DNA of 48,576 nt from a virus, in IMG/VR virus record IMGVR_UViG_3300027513_000022, positions 1-48,576 of that record. One strand, 5' to 3'. Shown piece after piece: positions 25,438-32,494 of this stretch (its first letter is position 1; every line of letters starts with the position of its first letter). The position numbers and the translations under genes were made by a program. The notes below the pieces were generated by a model. It was not told the DNA's origin. It searched no databases and was given only the letters and a program-made list of their open reading frames with translations.

Positions 25438-25719
25438 TTACTTCGGCTGCGTCCCGGCGATGCGCCGGATGATCAGCTCGAGCGTGGTGATCGTCTCGCG
25501 GATGGACTGCAGCTCGGCGGTCGAGGCCAGGTCGCGCTCCTCGGACTCGCCGTACACGCGCTCGAGCGTCGGTCGCGCCTTGGCGCACAGCGCGGCGAGT
25601 TCGTCGGTCGCGCGCGCCGCGCGCTCGGCGGCCTGATCGCGGATGCGCTTCGCCTCGGCTTCCTTCTCGGCGGCGCGCTGCTCGGGGGACTTCTTCGGTC
25701 GTTCGATCTTCGTGGTCAC
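25438..25719 (-). CDS. Small coiled-coil protein
   Basis: A 93-residue protein. GTG 25719 overlaps the stop of the upstream 19-codon frame as GTGA. It is almost entirely charged helix: MTTKIERPKKSPEQRAAEKE, then AKRIRDQAAERAARATDELA, and a C-terminal helix RETITTLELIIRRIAG with an a/d heptad look. This suggests a coiled-coil dimer, perhaps an adaptor for the ATPase encoded next or a small DNA-bound protein. No metal or catalytic motif is present. Third-position G/C bias supports it as a real gene. Confidence 0.6.
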   Translation of the reverse strand: MTTKIERPKKSPEQRAAEKEAEAKRIRDQAAERAARATDELAALCAKARPTLERVYGESEERDLASTAELQSIRETITTLELIIRRIAGTQPK

Positions 25720-25775
25720 GGTTTGCGGTCCTTCCTGGGTTGCGGGTAGTGGGTGCTGGCGTCGGCGTGTTTCAT
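25716..25775 (-). CDS. Micro-ORF, 19 aa
   Basis: MKHADASTHYPQPRKDRKP, with ATGA overlap at its start and GTGA overlap at its stop, linking it to genes on both sides. Third positions are G/C in most codons. It may be a coupling leader peptide rather than a functional protein. A longer 90-codon frame covering 25716-25988 ends at the same stop, but its third-position G/C is clearly lower than in neighbouring genes. Confidence 0.35.
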   Translation of the reverse strand: MKHADASTHYPQPRKDRKP

Positions 25776-25879
25776 CGGTCGAATCGGGGCTCGCGTATCA
25801 CCCCGGAGTTCTTCCGTCGCCGGATCTCCCGGCGCACCATGCGCCGACGCCTGCTCGGCCGAGCCTCGTCCTGATTCAT
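25772..25879 (-). CDS. Small Arg-rich protein, 35 aa
   Basis: Reads MNQDEARPSRRRRMVRREIR and ends GVIREPRFDR, with a short GGAG 3 nt before ATG. A GTG at 25918 would add 13 residues. The strong positive charge suggests nucleic-acid binding. The stop overlaps the next start as ATGA. It is embedded in an imperfect duplication: the segment giving VRGEIPRRFYG upstream resembles VRREIRRRKNSG inside, so the gene may have grown by internal repeat. Confidence 0.4.
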   Translation of the reverse strand: MNQDEARPSRRRRMVRREIRRRKNSGVIREPRFDR

Positions 25880-25984
25880 GACTCCGTAGAAGCGTCGCGG
25901 GATCTCCCCGCGCACCACGGGACGAGGCTCGTTCTAGACGGGGCGCCGGGCCGGATCGGGGAGGCCGCGAGAGATTGGTCGGGC

Positions 25985-26038
25985 TCACGGACGGTCCTCT
26001 CCGGGCGGCTCGACGCCCCTGTGCTTGTTCACGCTCAT
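25985..26038 (-). CDS. Micro-ORF, 17 aa
   Basis: MSVNKHRGVEPPGEDRP, with ATG overlapping the stop of the membrane protein gene as ATGA. Its own stop forms a GTGA with a GTG at 25988. Such chains keep ribosomes moving along the operon. Whether the peptide matters is unknown. Confidence 0.35.
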   Translation of the reverse strand: MSVNKHRGVEPPGEDRP

Positions 26039-26172
26039 CCTAGCGCCTTGCGCGTGCGGACGAGCCATTCGACGAGCGGCCACGCGATCGCGACGACGAT
26101 CGCGGCCGCGAAGATCGCGGCGGCGCCGAGGGCGAGCGCGCGCTCGGGTCCGTTCAGGTCAGCGGCGCGCAT
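26035..26172 (-). CDS. Small single-span membrane protein
   Basis: A 45-residue protein with AGGAGG 6 nt before ATG. The middle, LALGAAAIFAAAIVVAIAWP, is a clear transmembrane helix, followed by LVEWLVRTRKALG, whose positive end predicts a cytosolic C-terminus. It overlaps the upstream zinc-ribbon gene by 14 nt. It could be a holin or spanin-like lysis factor, or an early membrane-acting peptide. Location in an early-type operon away from the tail genes argues somewhat against a classical holin. It is the only short membrane protein seen in the window. Confidence 0.55.
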   Translation of the reverse strand: MRAADLNGPERALALGAAAIFAAAIVVAIAWPLVEWLVRTRKALG

Positions 26173-26359
26173 CGGAGACCTCCTTCGCGACGACGTGCAG
26201 CTCTAGGTCGCTCTCGCGCTGCGCCTTGCACTCCGGGCAGAAGTAGTTGCCGTGGCAAACGGCGCCGCACTTCTGGCAGACGAGGTGCTCGTGCGGGACG
26301 GGTAGCGCGCATCCTGCGAACGGGCAGTGGTCGCGCATCAGGACGGGCGGGTGCTTCAT
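26159..26359 (-). CDS. Small zinc-ribbon protein
   Basis: A 66-residue protein. ATG 26359 overlaps the upstream stop as ATGA. Cysteines in HCPFAGCALPVPHEHLVCQK and CGAVCHGNYFCPECKAQ make CxxxxC, CxxC and CxxC pairs suited to one or two zinc ions. The tail (DLELHVVAKEVSDARR) is a helix. Proteins like this are common in phage early operons and usually bind nucleic acid or host proteins. The specific target is unknown. Confidence 0.6.
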   Translation of the reverse strand: MKHPPVLMRDHCPFAGCALPVPHEHLVCQKCGAVCHGNYFCPECKAQRESDLELHVVAKEVSDARR

Positions 26360-26661
26360 CGGGTCGTCTCCCTCGGCGCGCGGGCGGCGCGCTTGATCTC
26401 GCACCGGCGCCGCGCGCCGGCGCAGTCCATCTTGCCAAGGGCGTAGCCTGACCTGAACGGCCCGGCGCCGAGCACGTTCCACGCGGCGGTCTCGCCGACC
26501 GACGCCCCGAACTCCCGCGCGAGCTCGGCGCGCGCCGCCTCCTCCTGCTCGAAGGTCGGGCGGTTCTCCAGAGCCGCGTCGGAGCGCCCGAGCTCTATCC
26601 CGAGCCTCGTCGCGATCTTCATGACGGCGGCCGTGTCGAGGATGTCGTGCCGGGGATTCAT
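26356..26661 (-). CDS. Hypothetical helical protein
   Basis: A 101-residue protein from ATG 26661, overlapping the DUF4326 gene's stop as ATGA. The first part is helical (ILDTAAVMKIATRLGIELGR), then FEQEEAARAELAREFGASVG and a conserved-looking AAWNVLGAGPFRSGYALGKM. The end is basic (GARRRCEIKRAARAPRETTR). The AVMKIATRLGIELG helix pair could be a helix-turn-helix-like DNA-binding unit, but this is only suggestive. No family is recognised. Codon bias and overlaps on both sides support a real gene. Confidence 0.55.
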   Translation of the reverse strand: MNPRHDILDTAAVMKIATRLGIELGRSDAALENRPTFEQEEAARAELAREFGASVGETAAWNVLGAGPFRSGYALGKMDCAGARRRCEIKRAARAPRETTR

Positions 26662-27038
26662 CGGCCACCTCGGCACCCGCACCGCGCGCCGTGCCGCAGC
26701 GGCGCATCGCACCACGGGCAGGTCGCGTCGTCCGGCACGCTGGCCTCGTCGCCGAACAGCTCCTCGACTAGCCGCAGGAGAACGTCCGCGTGGCAGGCGA
26801 GCGGCGCGCAGTAGCAGGCGAGGTCGCGCCCGCGCAGCTCGCCGAGCGCGGCCATCAGGTCCGGCCGCGCGCGCACGTGCGCCTCGTACCGGGCGAGGAT
26901 CGCGCGCTCGCGCTCCGGGCTCGCGCGGTCCGCGCGCGTGACGCGGACGGGGTTCCCCCACTTCGTGGGGCGCCCGACGTAGACCGCGCCCGGCGGGACA
27001 CGATGCTCGTGGTGGTAGCGGTTGACGACCTTCGGCAC
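26658..27038 (-). CDS. DUF4326 domain protein
   Basis: A 126-residue protein. GTG 27038 is chosen because GGGAGG lies about 11 nt upstream and the homology starts there. The DUF4326 pattern is clear: AVYVGRPTKWGNPVRV, a helical stretch RERAILARYEAHVRARPDLM, then LGELRGRDLACYCAPLACHA and DVLLRLVEELFGD. The Cys/His cluster in ACYCAPLACH is the family's probable metal or active site. A C-terminal extension CPWCDAPLRHGARCGCRGG adds another possible zinc site. The biochemical role of DUF4326 is unknown to me. It is frequent in phage early regions. Confidence 0.75.
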   Translation of the reverse strand: MPKVVNRYHHEHRVPPGAVYVGRPTKWGNPVRVTRADRASPERERAILARYEAHVRARPDLMAALGELRGRDLACYCAPLACHADVLLRLVEELFGDEASVPDDATCPWCDAPLRHGARCGCRGGR

Positions 27039-27040
27039 GG

Positions 27041-27163
27041 CTACACACCCTCCCTGGTCGTCTCCGGACTCGGCGCAGGCGAGAAGCCGAGGTACGGCAC
27101 CCGCATCCGCAGCGTGCGGCGCCCGGTGACGGGGTCCTCGCGCTCCGTCGTCTTCGTGCTCAT
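27041..27163 (-). CDS. Small hypothetical protein, first gene of the minus operon
   Basis: A 40-residue protein from ATG 27163 with AGGG 7 nt upstream. It reads MSTKTTEREDPVTGRRTLRM and then RVPYLGFSPAPSPETTREGV. The stop lies 2 nt before the DUF4326 start. It is polar, with one short strand-like core (TLRMRVPYLGF). As the promoter-proximal gene facing the divergent regulatory region it may be a small regulatory protein or simply a leader. No family is recognised. Confidence 0.45.
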   Translation of the reverse strand: MSTKTTEREDPVTGRRTLRMRVPYLGFSPAPSPETTREGV

Positions 27164-27365
27164 CTGAACCCTCGTTGGGCCTCGCGGGCTTCCGGCCCGC
27201 TCTTGCCTCGCGCCCATCTTGGCCGAACGGCCCGGGGCCGCTCCACGGAAAAGGGCAAAATCGGCGGCGCCGTAAGTCCGTGCCACGCCTAGCCTCCCCG
27301 AAAACGGGAAAAATCGTAGCGGGAGGTAGACGCCCGCCCCCACCGTTGCCTAGGGTACCCACGCC
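27164..27365. promoter_or_regulatory. Divergent control region between the two early operons
   Basis: About 200 bp without coding bias. It contains a perfect stem-loop GCGGGC-TTCCG-GCCCGC (27184-27200) in the leader of the minus operon and an AT-richer patch, AAAACGGGAAAAATCG (27302-27317). Before the regulator gene, TAGGGT (27351-27356) lies 9 nt before the GTG. It fits a TAnnnT -10 box, and no ribosome site is present, so a leaderless transcript is possible. This is the likely genetic switch, with the XRE protein as its probable regulator. Confidence 0.5.
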
Positions 27366-27650
27366 GTGACCAACCGCCCCGTCCCCTCGCGCCCCGGGCG
27401 CCCTCGCGCCGACGATCGGCGCGTCCGGCTGAATCCTGCCGCCGTCCGGCTGCGCCGCCAGGCCGCCGGGCTTTCGGTGCGCGAGTTCGCCGAACGGCTG
27501 CGGGCGCGCGGCGCCACGACGGCCTCGGACTGGACCGTGCGCAAGTGGGAGCGCGGCGAGAAGGGCGCGACCATCGCGGCCGCGCGCGGGATCGCGCGCC
27601 TGCTCGGGTGCTCGGTCGAGGATCTCCAGCGGGAGCCGAGGCTGCGATGA
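27366..27650 (+). CDS. XRE-type helix-turn-helix regulator
   Basis: A 94-residue protein from GTG 27366. A basic arm (RPGRPRADDRRVRLNP) leads into a helix-turn-helix: AVRLRRQAAGLSVREFAERL, then TVRKWERGEKGATIAAARGI and ARLLGCSVEDLQ, which fits the Cro/CI-XRE fold. It is first in the plus-strand early operon and faces the divergent minus operon, so it probably controls both. The promoter spacing suggests a leaderless mRNA. It could be a repressor, or an activator of early genes. No protease-cleavage domain is present, unlike lambda CI. Confidence 0.75.
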   Translation: MTNRPVPSRPGRPRADDRRVRLNPAAVRLRRQAAGLSVREFAERLRARGATTASDWTVRKWERGEKGATIAAARGIARLLGCSVEDLQREPRLR

Positions 27651-27919
27651 GCCTCGTTCACAACGGCGGCTTCGTCGCCGGCCCGCGCAGCGCCGTCTTC
27701 CTGATCCGGGTCGCGTGCTCGAGCGGCTGCTGCCGGCGCTACGTCGCCGGACTCGGCGAGGTCACCGGCTGCGCGCAGGCGGCCCGAGCGATCGAGGCGC
27801 CGCTAATCGACGCGGCGATGGACCTCGTAATCGCCCACGTGCCGCCGGCGCAGCGGCGGTTCGTCCGCCCCGTCGAATACGTCGAGGCCGCGGTGCGCGC
27901 GGTGGCCGAGGAGAACTAA
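27647..27919 (+). CDS. Hypothetical Cys-containing protein
   Basis: A 90-residue protein, ATG 27647 overlapping the regulator stop as ATGA. It starts MSLVHNGGFVAGPRSAVFLI, continues RVACSSGCCRRYVAGLGEVT with three cysteines, then a helical half (AARAIEAPLIDAAMDLVIAH, VEYVEAAVRAVAEEN). The CSSGCC cluster may bind metal. Its stop overlaps the helicase start (TAATG). No family is recognised. Coupling to regulator and helicase makes it an early gene. Confidence 0.5.
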   Translation: MSLVHNGGFVAGPRSAVFLIRVACSSGCCRRYVAGLGEVTGCAQAARAIEAPLIDAAMDLVIAHVPPAQRRFVRPVEYVEAAVRAVAEEN

Positions 27920-29454
27920 TGGACGTCACCGCCCCCGTCGCGCCCCCGCCGCTCTGGCCGCACCAGCGAGGCATGATCGACTTCGCGATCGCGAAGCGGC
28001 GCGCGATGTGGGACGCCTGGATGCGCACCGGCAAGACGCGCTCGGCGGTTGAGGCGAACTCGCGGGAGAAGAACAGGCTCTGCCTCGTCCTCGGGCCGAA
28101 GATCGTCGGGCCGGTCTGGCGCGCGCAGGTCGCGCGCTACGCGCCCGAGCCGACGCGGGTCCTGCTCGCGCACGAGGGCCCGGTCGCGAAGCGCGCGGAG
28201 GAGCTACGCCGCGCGCTCGAGCGCGACGACGGGCGGCCGACGATCGCGTTCGTGAACTACGACTCCTGCTGGCGCGCGCCGATGTCGTCGATCGTCGCCG
28301 GCGTCCAATGGGACCGCGTCGTTTGTGACGAGGTGCACCGGATCAAGAGCGCGACCGGCCGCACGTCGAAGTTCGTGCGCGAGGCTACGCGCTTCGTGCC
28401 GCGGCGCCTGGGCATGACCGGGACGCTGATGCCGCACTCCCCGCTCGACGCCTGGGGCGAGTACGCCTTCGTCGACCCGGCGGTGCTCGGGCACTCGTTC
28501 GTCGCGTTCAAAAACCGGCATTGCGAGATGGGCGGGAAGAAGATCCGCGTCTGCGGCCGGTGCAAGCGCCGCGCGGACTACTGCCGTTGCTCCTCGCCGA
28601 TGCTCCAGGACCGCAGCGTCGAGATCGTCGGCTGGAAGAACCTCGACGAGCTGGCGGCGCGGATCGCGCCGCACACCTACAAGGTCCCGCGCGAGGTGCT
28701 CGACCTCACGCCGTCGACGCGGCAGCGCCTCTACGTCGAGCTCGGGCCGGAGGCGAAGCGCGCCTACCGGGAGTTGCGCACGAACCTGGTTTCGCAGGTC
28801 CGCACGGGTGCGATCACGGCGAAGAACGCTGCGGTCCTCGTCCTGCGCCTCCAGCAGATCACGGGCGGAGCGGCCCCGATCGACGAGGGGACGTCGACGC
28901 GGACGGAGACGATCGACTCGGCGAAGGAGGACGCGCTCGCGGAGTGGATCGAGGGCCTCGGCGGCGAGCCGTGCGTCGTCGTCTGCCGCTTCCGGCACGA
29001 CCTCGACGTAGTGCACCGCGCGGCGGCCAAAACGTCGACGGACGACGCGGATGGGGATCCTCGAGCGCCCGGCGCGGCGGCCGCCGCGCGGTCCCTCGAG
29101 CTGTCGGGCCGGCGCAACGAGCTAGAGGCGTGGCGCGAGGGCGGCGCGCAGGTCCTAGCCGTGCAGATCCAGAGCGGCGGGATCGGGATCGACCTCACCC
29201 GCGCGCGATACCTCATGTGCTACTCGGTCGGCTACTCGCTCGGCGACTTCCAGCAAGCGATGGAGCGCGTGCACGGGCCCGACCAGAAGCGACCCGTCGG
29301 TTACTACGAGCTCGCGGCGCGCGGGACGATCGACGGGCGCGTGTACCAGATGCTGAACGAGAAGAAGGACGTGATCGACGGCGTCCTAAAGCTGCTGAAG
29401 AACGGAGATCCCGATGACGACGGAACCGACGACCTCGACGCCTCCCCCTTCTGA
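27919..29454 (+). CDS. SNF2-like DEAD/DEAH helicase with zinc-binding insert
   Basis: A 511-residue protein. The ATG at 27919 overlaps the previous stop. Motif I is DAWMRTGKTRSA (Gly-Lys-Thr at 38-40), motif II is DEVH (about 137) and motif III is LGMTGTLMP. A cysteine insert, VCGRCKRRADYCRCSS (about 211-226), is probably a zinc site. The second RecA half has QIQSGGIGIDLTRARYLMCY and motif VI-like FQQAMERVHGPDQKRPVGYY. In typical SNF2 enzymes the last motif reads Q..GR.HR.GQ, so here the second Arg is replaced (VHGPDQ). It likely translocates on DNA in phage replication. The end overlaps the next gene. Confidence 0.75.
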   Translation: MDVTAPVAPPPLWPHQRGMIDFAIAKRRAMWDAWMRTGKTRSAVEANSREKNRLCLVLGPKIVGPVWRAQVARYAPEPTRVLLAHEGPVAKRAEELRRALERDDGRPTIAFVNYDSCWRAPMSSIVAGVQWDRVVCDEVHRIKSATGRTSKFVREATRFVPRRLGMTGTLMPHSPLDAWGEYAFVDPAVLGHSFVAFKNRHCEMGGKKIRVCGRCKRRADYCRCSSPMLQDRSVEIVGWKNLDELAARIAPHTYKVPREVLDLTPSTRQRLYVELGPEAKRAYRELRTNLVSQVRTGAITAKNAAVLVLRLQQITGGAAPIDEGTSTRTETIDSAKEDALAEWIEGLGGEPCVVVCRFRHDLDVVHRAAAKTSTDDADGDPRAPGAAAAARSLELSGRRNELEAWREGGAQVLAVQIQSGGIGIDLTRARYLMCYSVGYSLGDFQQAMERVHGPDQKRPVGYYELAARGTIDGRVYQMLNEKKDVIDGVLKLLKNGDPDDDGTDDLDASPF

Positions 29455-29935
29455 TCCGGTCGTTCCCGGCCTGCCGCTCGACCGGCTGCGCGCCTTCGTG
29501 CGCGAGCGCCGCGCGATCGACGCGGCCGAGGAGGAGCTGAAGCGGCGGAAGCTCGAGCACGAGTACCTCGGCCAGGCCTTGCTCCCGATCATCGCGGAGT
29601 GCGGAGTCCCGAACGTGCCCCTGTACGTCGACGGCGAGCGCGTGACGGTCTACCCGCACCACATCGTGAACATGAAGCGGCTCGAGGGCGTCCAGTCCGA
29701 GGACGCGATCGAAGCGCTGCTCGCGAGCGAGGACACAAAGTTCATGGTCAAGCCGAACTACAACTCGCAGACGCTCGGCGCCTGGTGCCGCGAGCGCCTC
29801 GCGGACGGCGGCGCCCTGCCCGAACCCCTCCTGCGCGCGTTCGAGCCGCGGGAGGAAATCGACCTGCGCGTGCGCAAGGACAAGGACGTCGAGTCGACGT
29901 CCCGCCGCTCCGCGAGGACCCTGAGAAACCCCTAG
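29414..29935 (+). CDS. Hypothetical replication-region protein
   Basis: A 173-residue protein whose ATG 29414 lies inside the end of the helicase gene. It has a Pro/Thr-rich N-terminus, then a coiled helix (LRAFVRERRAIDAAEEELKR), a short beta block (VPLYVDGERVTVYPHHIVNM), helices, and VKPNYNSQTLGAWCRERLAD near the end. The NYNSQTLGAWCRE block recurs in many phage proteins beside replication genes, but I know no function for it. Likely an accessory protein of the helicase and prim-pol genes on either side. Confidence 0.5.
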   Translation: MTTEPTTSTPPPSDPVVPGLPLDRLRAFVRERRAIDAAEEELKRRKLEHEYLGQALLPIIAECGVPNVPLYVDGERVTVYPHHIVNMKRLEGVQSEDAIEALLASEDTKFMVKPNYNSQTLGAWCRERLADGGALPEPLLRAFEPREEIDLRVRKDKDVESTSRRSARTLRNP

Positions 29936-29945
29936 GAGAGAAGTC

Positions 29946-30716
29946 ATGACAGAAGAAAACAAAGCGCTCGCGGTGATCCCCGCGGACGCCTACGCGGTCA
30001 CGAAGACCGACGGGCTCGTCGAAGCGCTCGCCGACGCGTTCGAGAACCAGGGCGCCACCGTCTGGAACCTGACGCAGCTTCGCGTCCCCGCCGGCGGCGC
30101 GACCGTGTGGTCGATCAACACGCTCACCGGCGAGGAAAACCCGAAGGGGATCGAGGGAGTGCTCGCGCTCGTGAAGGGTCGGCAGCGCGCCTGGTGGCGC
30201 GACGAGGTCGGGGCCGGCGACAAGCAGCCGCCGAACTGCGAATCGCACGACGGGCTCATCGGCTTCGGCGACCCGTCGCTCGACCAGAACACGCCCGGGC
30301 GCCACGAGTGCGCGTCGTGCCGATGGTCACAGTTCCGCAGCGACCGCAAGGGGGGGAAGGGCCAGGACTGCAACCAGGTCGCGCGTATCTTCCTGTTCCG
30401 ACCGTCCTCGCGCCTGCCGATCCACCTGAACGTGCCGGCGGCGAGCCTCAAGAACCTCACGCGATACCAGCTCGACCTGATCGACTCGGGCCGCGTCTAC
30501 CACGCCGTCGTGACGCGGCTCAAGCTGCAGAAGGTTACGAACGCCGCAGGCAACCTGGCGCCGGACGCGGCGAAGCGCGTCGCGGAGCTCAAGCGGTCGC
30601 TCGAGGCCGCGACGGGCCGCGTGGTCTCGCTGCGTCCCGAGGACGTGCGCGTCGTCGAGGGGACGCCCACGGCTGCATCCGTCACGAACCTGGACGACCT
30701 GGTGATCGGCGACTAG
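29946..30716 (+). CDS. Cys-rich phage DNA metabolism protein
   Basis: A 256-residue protein with an AGGAG site. It has an N-terminal alpha/beta part (TVWNLTQLRVPAGGATVWSI), then KGIEGVLALVKGRQRAWWRD. A metal-binding-like set follows: CESHDGLIGFG, HECASCRWSQF and GQDCNQVARIFLF with four cysteines and histidines. The C-terminal half is a smaller beta/alpha domain (LPIHLNVPAASLKNLTRYQL). A pattern with PxCxSxDG and CxxCxxxxF occurs in a phage protein family commonly placed next to replication genes, plausibly ssDNA binding. I infer, but cannot prove, such a role. It precedes the prim-pol by 29 nt. Confidence 0.5.
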   Translation: MTEENKALAVIPADAYAVTKTDGLVEALADAFENQGATVWNLTQLRVPAGGATVWSINTLTGEENPKGIEGVLALVKGRQRAWWRDEVGAGDKQPPNCESHDGLIGFGDPSLDQNTPGRHECASCRWSQFRSDRKGGKGQDCNQVARIFLFRPSSRLPIHLNVPAASLKNLTRYQLDLIDSGRVYHAVVTRLKLQKVTNAAGNLAPDAAKRVAELKRSLEAATGRVVSLRPEDVRVVEGTPTAASVTNLDDLVIGD

Positions 30717-30745
30717 CGAGCCGGCCCTCCCGCCGGCACCGCACT

Positions 30746-32494
30746 GTGGACTCGCTCGCCTTCCTGGGATCCCTCTTCGCCGACGCCGTCGGTCCGCGCT
30801 CGCGGATCGTGGTGTGGTCGGCGAAGCGATCGACGTGGTGCGAGAGCGCGGCGCAGGCCTCCGGGGTCTGCGCCGCGCTCGACCCGCACGGTGACGTCTA
30901 CTTCGGCGTCGCGCTGCAGGACCCCGAGGCCGCGCTCGAGGAGGCGATCCGGCGCTCGGACGAGAAGCACGGGCACCACAACGGGATCAGCCTGACCGTC
31001 GTTCGCGGCTTCGCGACGACGGCCCGCGCGATCGGGGGCGCGTGGTGCGACCTCGACGTCGACGGCCCCGGCCGAAAGAAGACAGGGCTGCCGAAGAGCG
31101 TGGCCGCGATCCATCGCGCGCTCGACCTACTCCCCCTTCGGCCGACGTGGCGAATCTTCACCGGCGGCGGGATACACGCCTGGTGGCGGTTCAAGGAGCC
31201 GTGGGTCCTCGAGGACGACGCCGAGCGCGCGCGAGCTCGTCGGCTCGTCGAGGGATGGCAGCGAGAGATCGCGCGGCAGTCGGGGTTCACGGTCGACCCG
31301 ACCGCGGACCTCGCGCGCGTGCTGAGGCCGCCGGGAACGACGTCGCACAAGTACGGCGAGAAGGTCCGGCTCGACGCCTCCGAGGCGCTCGAGTTCAACC
31401 CGAGCGACTTCGAGGAGTGGCAGGCGGAGGAGGCGCCGGCCCGGCCGGCTGCGGGCGAGTCGCCGAAGCACCGCTTCGTGCTCCGGCCCGACGCCGAGCC
31501 GCCGCTCGCGAAGGTAGAGACGCTGCGCTCGATGGACGCGCGCTTCGCCCGCACATGGGCCCGGCAGCGGCCCGACTTCCCGAGCCAGTCCGAGTACGAC
31601 CTGGCCCTCGCGACGATGGCGTCCCGCGCCGGCTGGTCGCCGCAGGACACGGTCGACCTCCTGATCGCGCACCGGCGGATGCACCACCTGCCGGACAAGC
31701 TCCGGGTCGACTACTACGAGAATCGGCTCGCGCTCGCGCGCGTCGGAGTCGACGGGCTCGAGGCCCACGAGCGCCTCGTCGACGTCGTCTCGGAGCCGAA
31801 GCCGACGACGCCCCAGGCCGTCGAGGAGGAGCGGGCCCGACTGAACGTCGACCTGTCGAAGCTGCTCGGGTTCAAGGTTCTGCGCGTGATCCGCTACCTC
31901 GGGGACCCCCCGGCGTTCCGGCTGGAGCTCCCCGAGGGGAAGATCGACCTCGGCGACGTCGACTCGATCCTCCTCCCGTCGCGATTTCGCTCGCGCGTGG
32001 CGGCCGTGTCCCTCGCGGTGATCCGGCAGTTCAAGGGGCACGAGTGGGGTCCGATCGCCCAGGCGATCCTGCGGGCCTGCGAGGACCGAGACCTGGGGAG
32101 CGACTCGACGATCGAGGCCGTGGTTGAGGAGTGGGTCGGTTCCTTCCTGGCGGACAACCCCCCGGCGCTCGACAAGAAGGCCGCAGTCGCCTCCCGCCGG
32201 CCGTGGGCCGACGAGACTGGGGTCTACCTGTTCCTCGCCGAGCTCCAGAGCTGGGTCACGTTCCACGGAGGGGAACGGCTCGGGCGCAAGGCGCTGGCCC
32301 AGAGGCTCAGGACGTACGGCGCGACGCCGAGCAAGACCAGTGCGGCCCGCGACGGGAGCATGACGTCGTACTCGGTCTGGCGCGTCGGAGGGGTCGATTT
32401 CGCCGCCGCATATATGGAACGCGCGCGCGCGCGCACGCGCGCGCCTATCCGTGCGCGCGAGAGCGCAGAGGAGCCCTCAGAGGTCGGAAAGTAA
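30746..32494 (+). CDS. Primase-polymerase (AEP / prim-pol) with C-terminal extension
   Basis: A 582-residue protein from GTG 30746. The archaeo-eukaryotic primase catalytic pattern is visible: GAWCDLDVDG with the Asp-x-Asp metal pair (about 102-104), FTGGGIHAWWRF (about 138-149) with the Gly-x-His motif, and FTVDPTADLARVLRPPGTTS with the third Asp. Residues about 250-330 form a helical region (ASRAGWSPQDTVDLLIAHRR). The C-terminal part (VLRVIRYLGDPPAFRLELPE onward) resembles DNA-binding or helicase-loading modules. It probably primes, and perhaps extends, phage DNA. No separate DNA polymerase is in the window. It ends in a GC-alternating tract. Confidence 0.7.
   Translation: MDSLAFLGSLFADAVGPRSRIVVWSAKRSTWCESAAQASGVCAALDPHGDVYFGVALQDPEAALEEAIRRSDEKHGHHNGISLTVVRGFATTARAIGGAWCDLDVDGPGRKKTGLPKSVAAIHRALDLLPLRPTWRIFTGGGIHAWWRFKEPWVLEDDAERARARRLVEGWQREIARQSGFTVDPTADLARVLRPPGTTSHKYGEKVRLDASEALEFNPSDFEEWQAEEAPARPAAGESPKHRFVLRPDAEPPLAKVETLRSMDARFARTWARQRPDFPSQSEYDLALATMASRAGWSPQDTVDLLIAHRRMHHLPDKLRVDYYENRLALARVGVDGLEAHERLVDVVSEPKPTTPQAVEEERARLNVDLSKLLGFKVLRVIRYLGDPPAFRLELPEGKIDLGDVDSILLPSRFRSRVAAVSLAVIRQFKGHEWGPIAQAILRACEDRDLGSDSTIEAVVEEWVGSFLADNPPALDKKAAVASRRPWADETGVYLFLAELQSWVTFHGGERLGRKALAQRLRTYGATPSKTSAARDGSMTSYSVWRVGGVDFAAAYMERARARTRAPIRARESAEEPSEVGK

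Noticed and set aside
25716-25988. Single 90-codon gene across the micro-ORF region
   Set aside because: Both ends have GTGA overlaps, but third-position G/C is about 63 percent, lower than in neighbours; the shorter frames fit better. Kept as an alternative.
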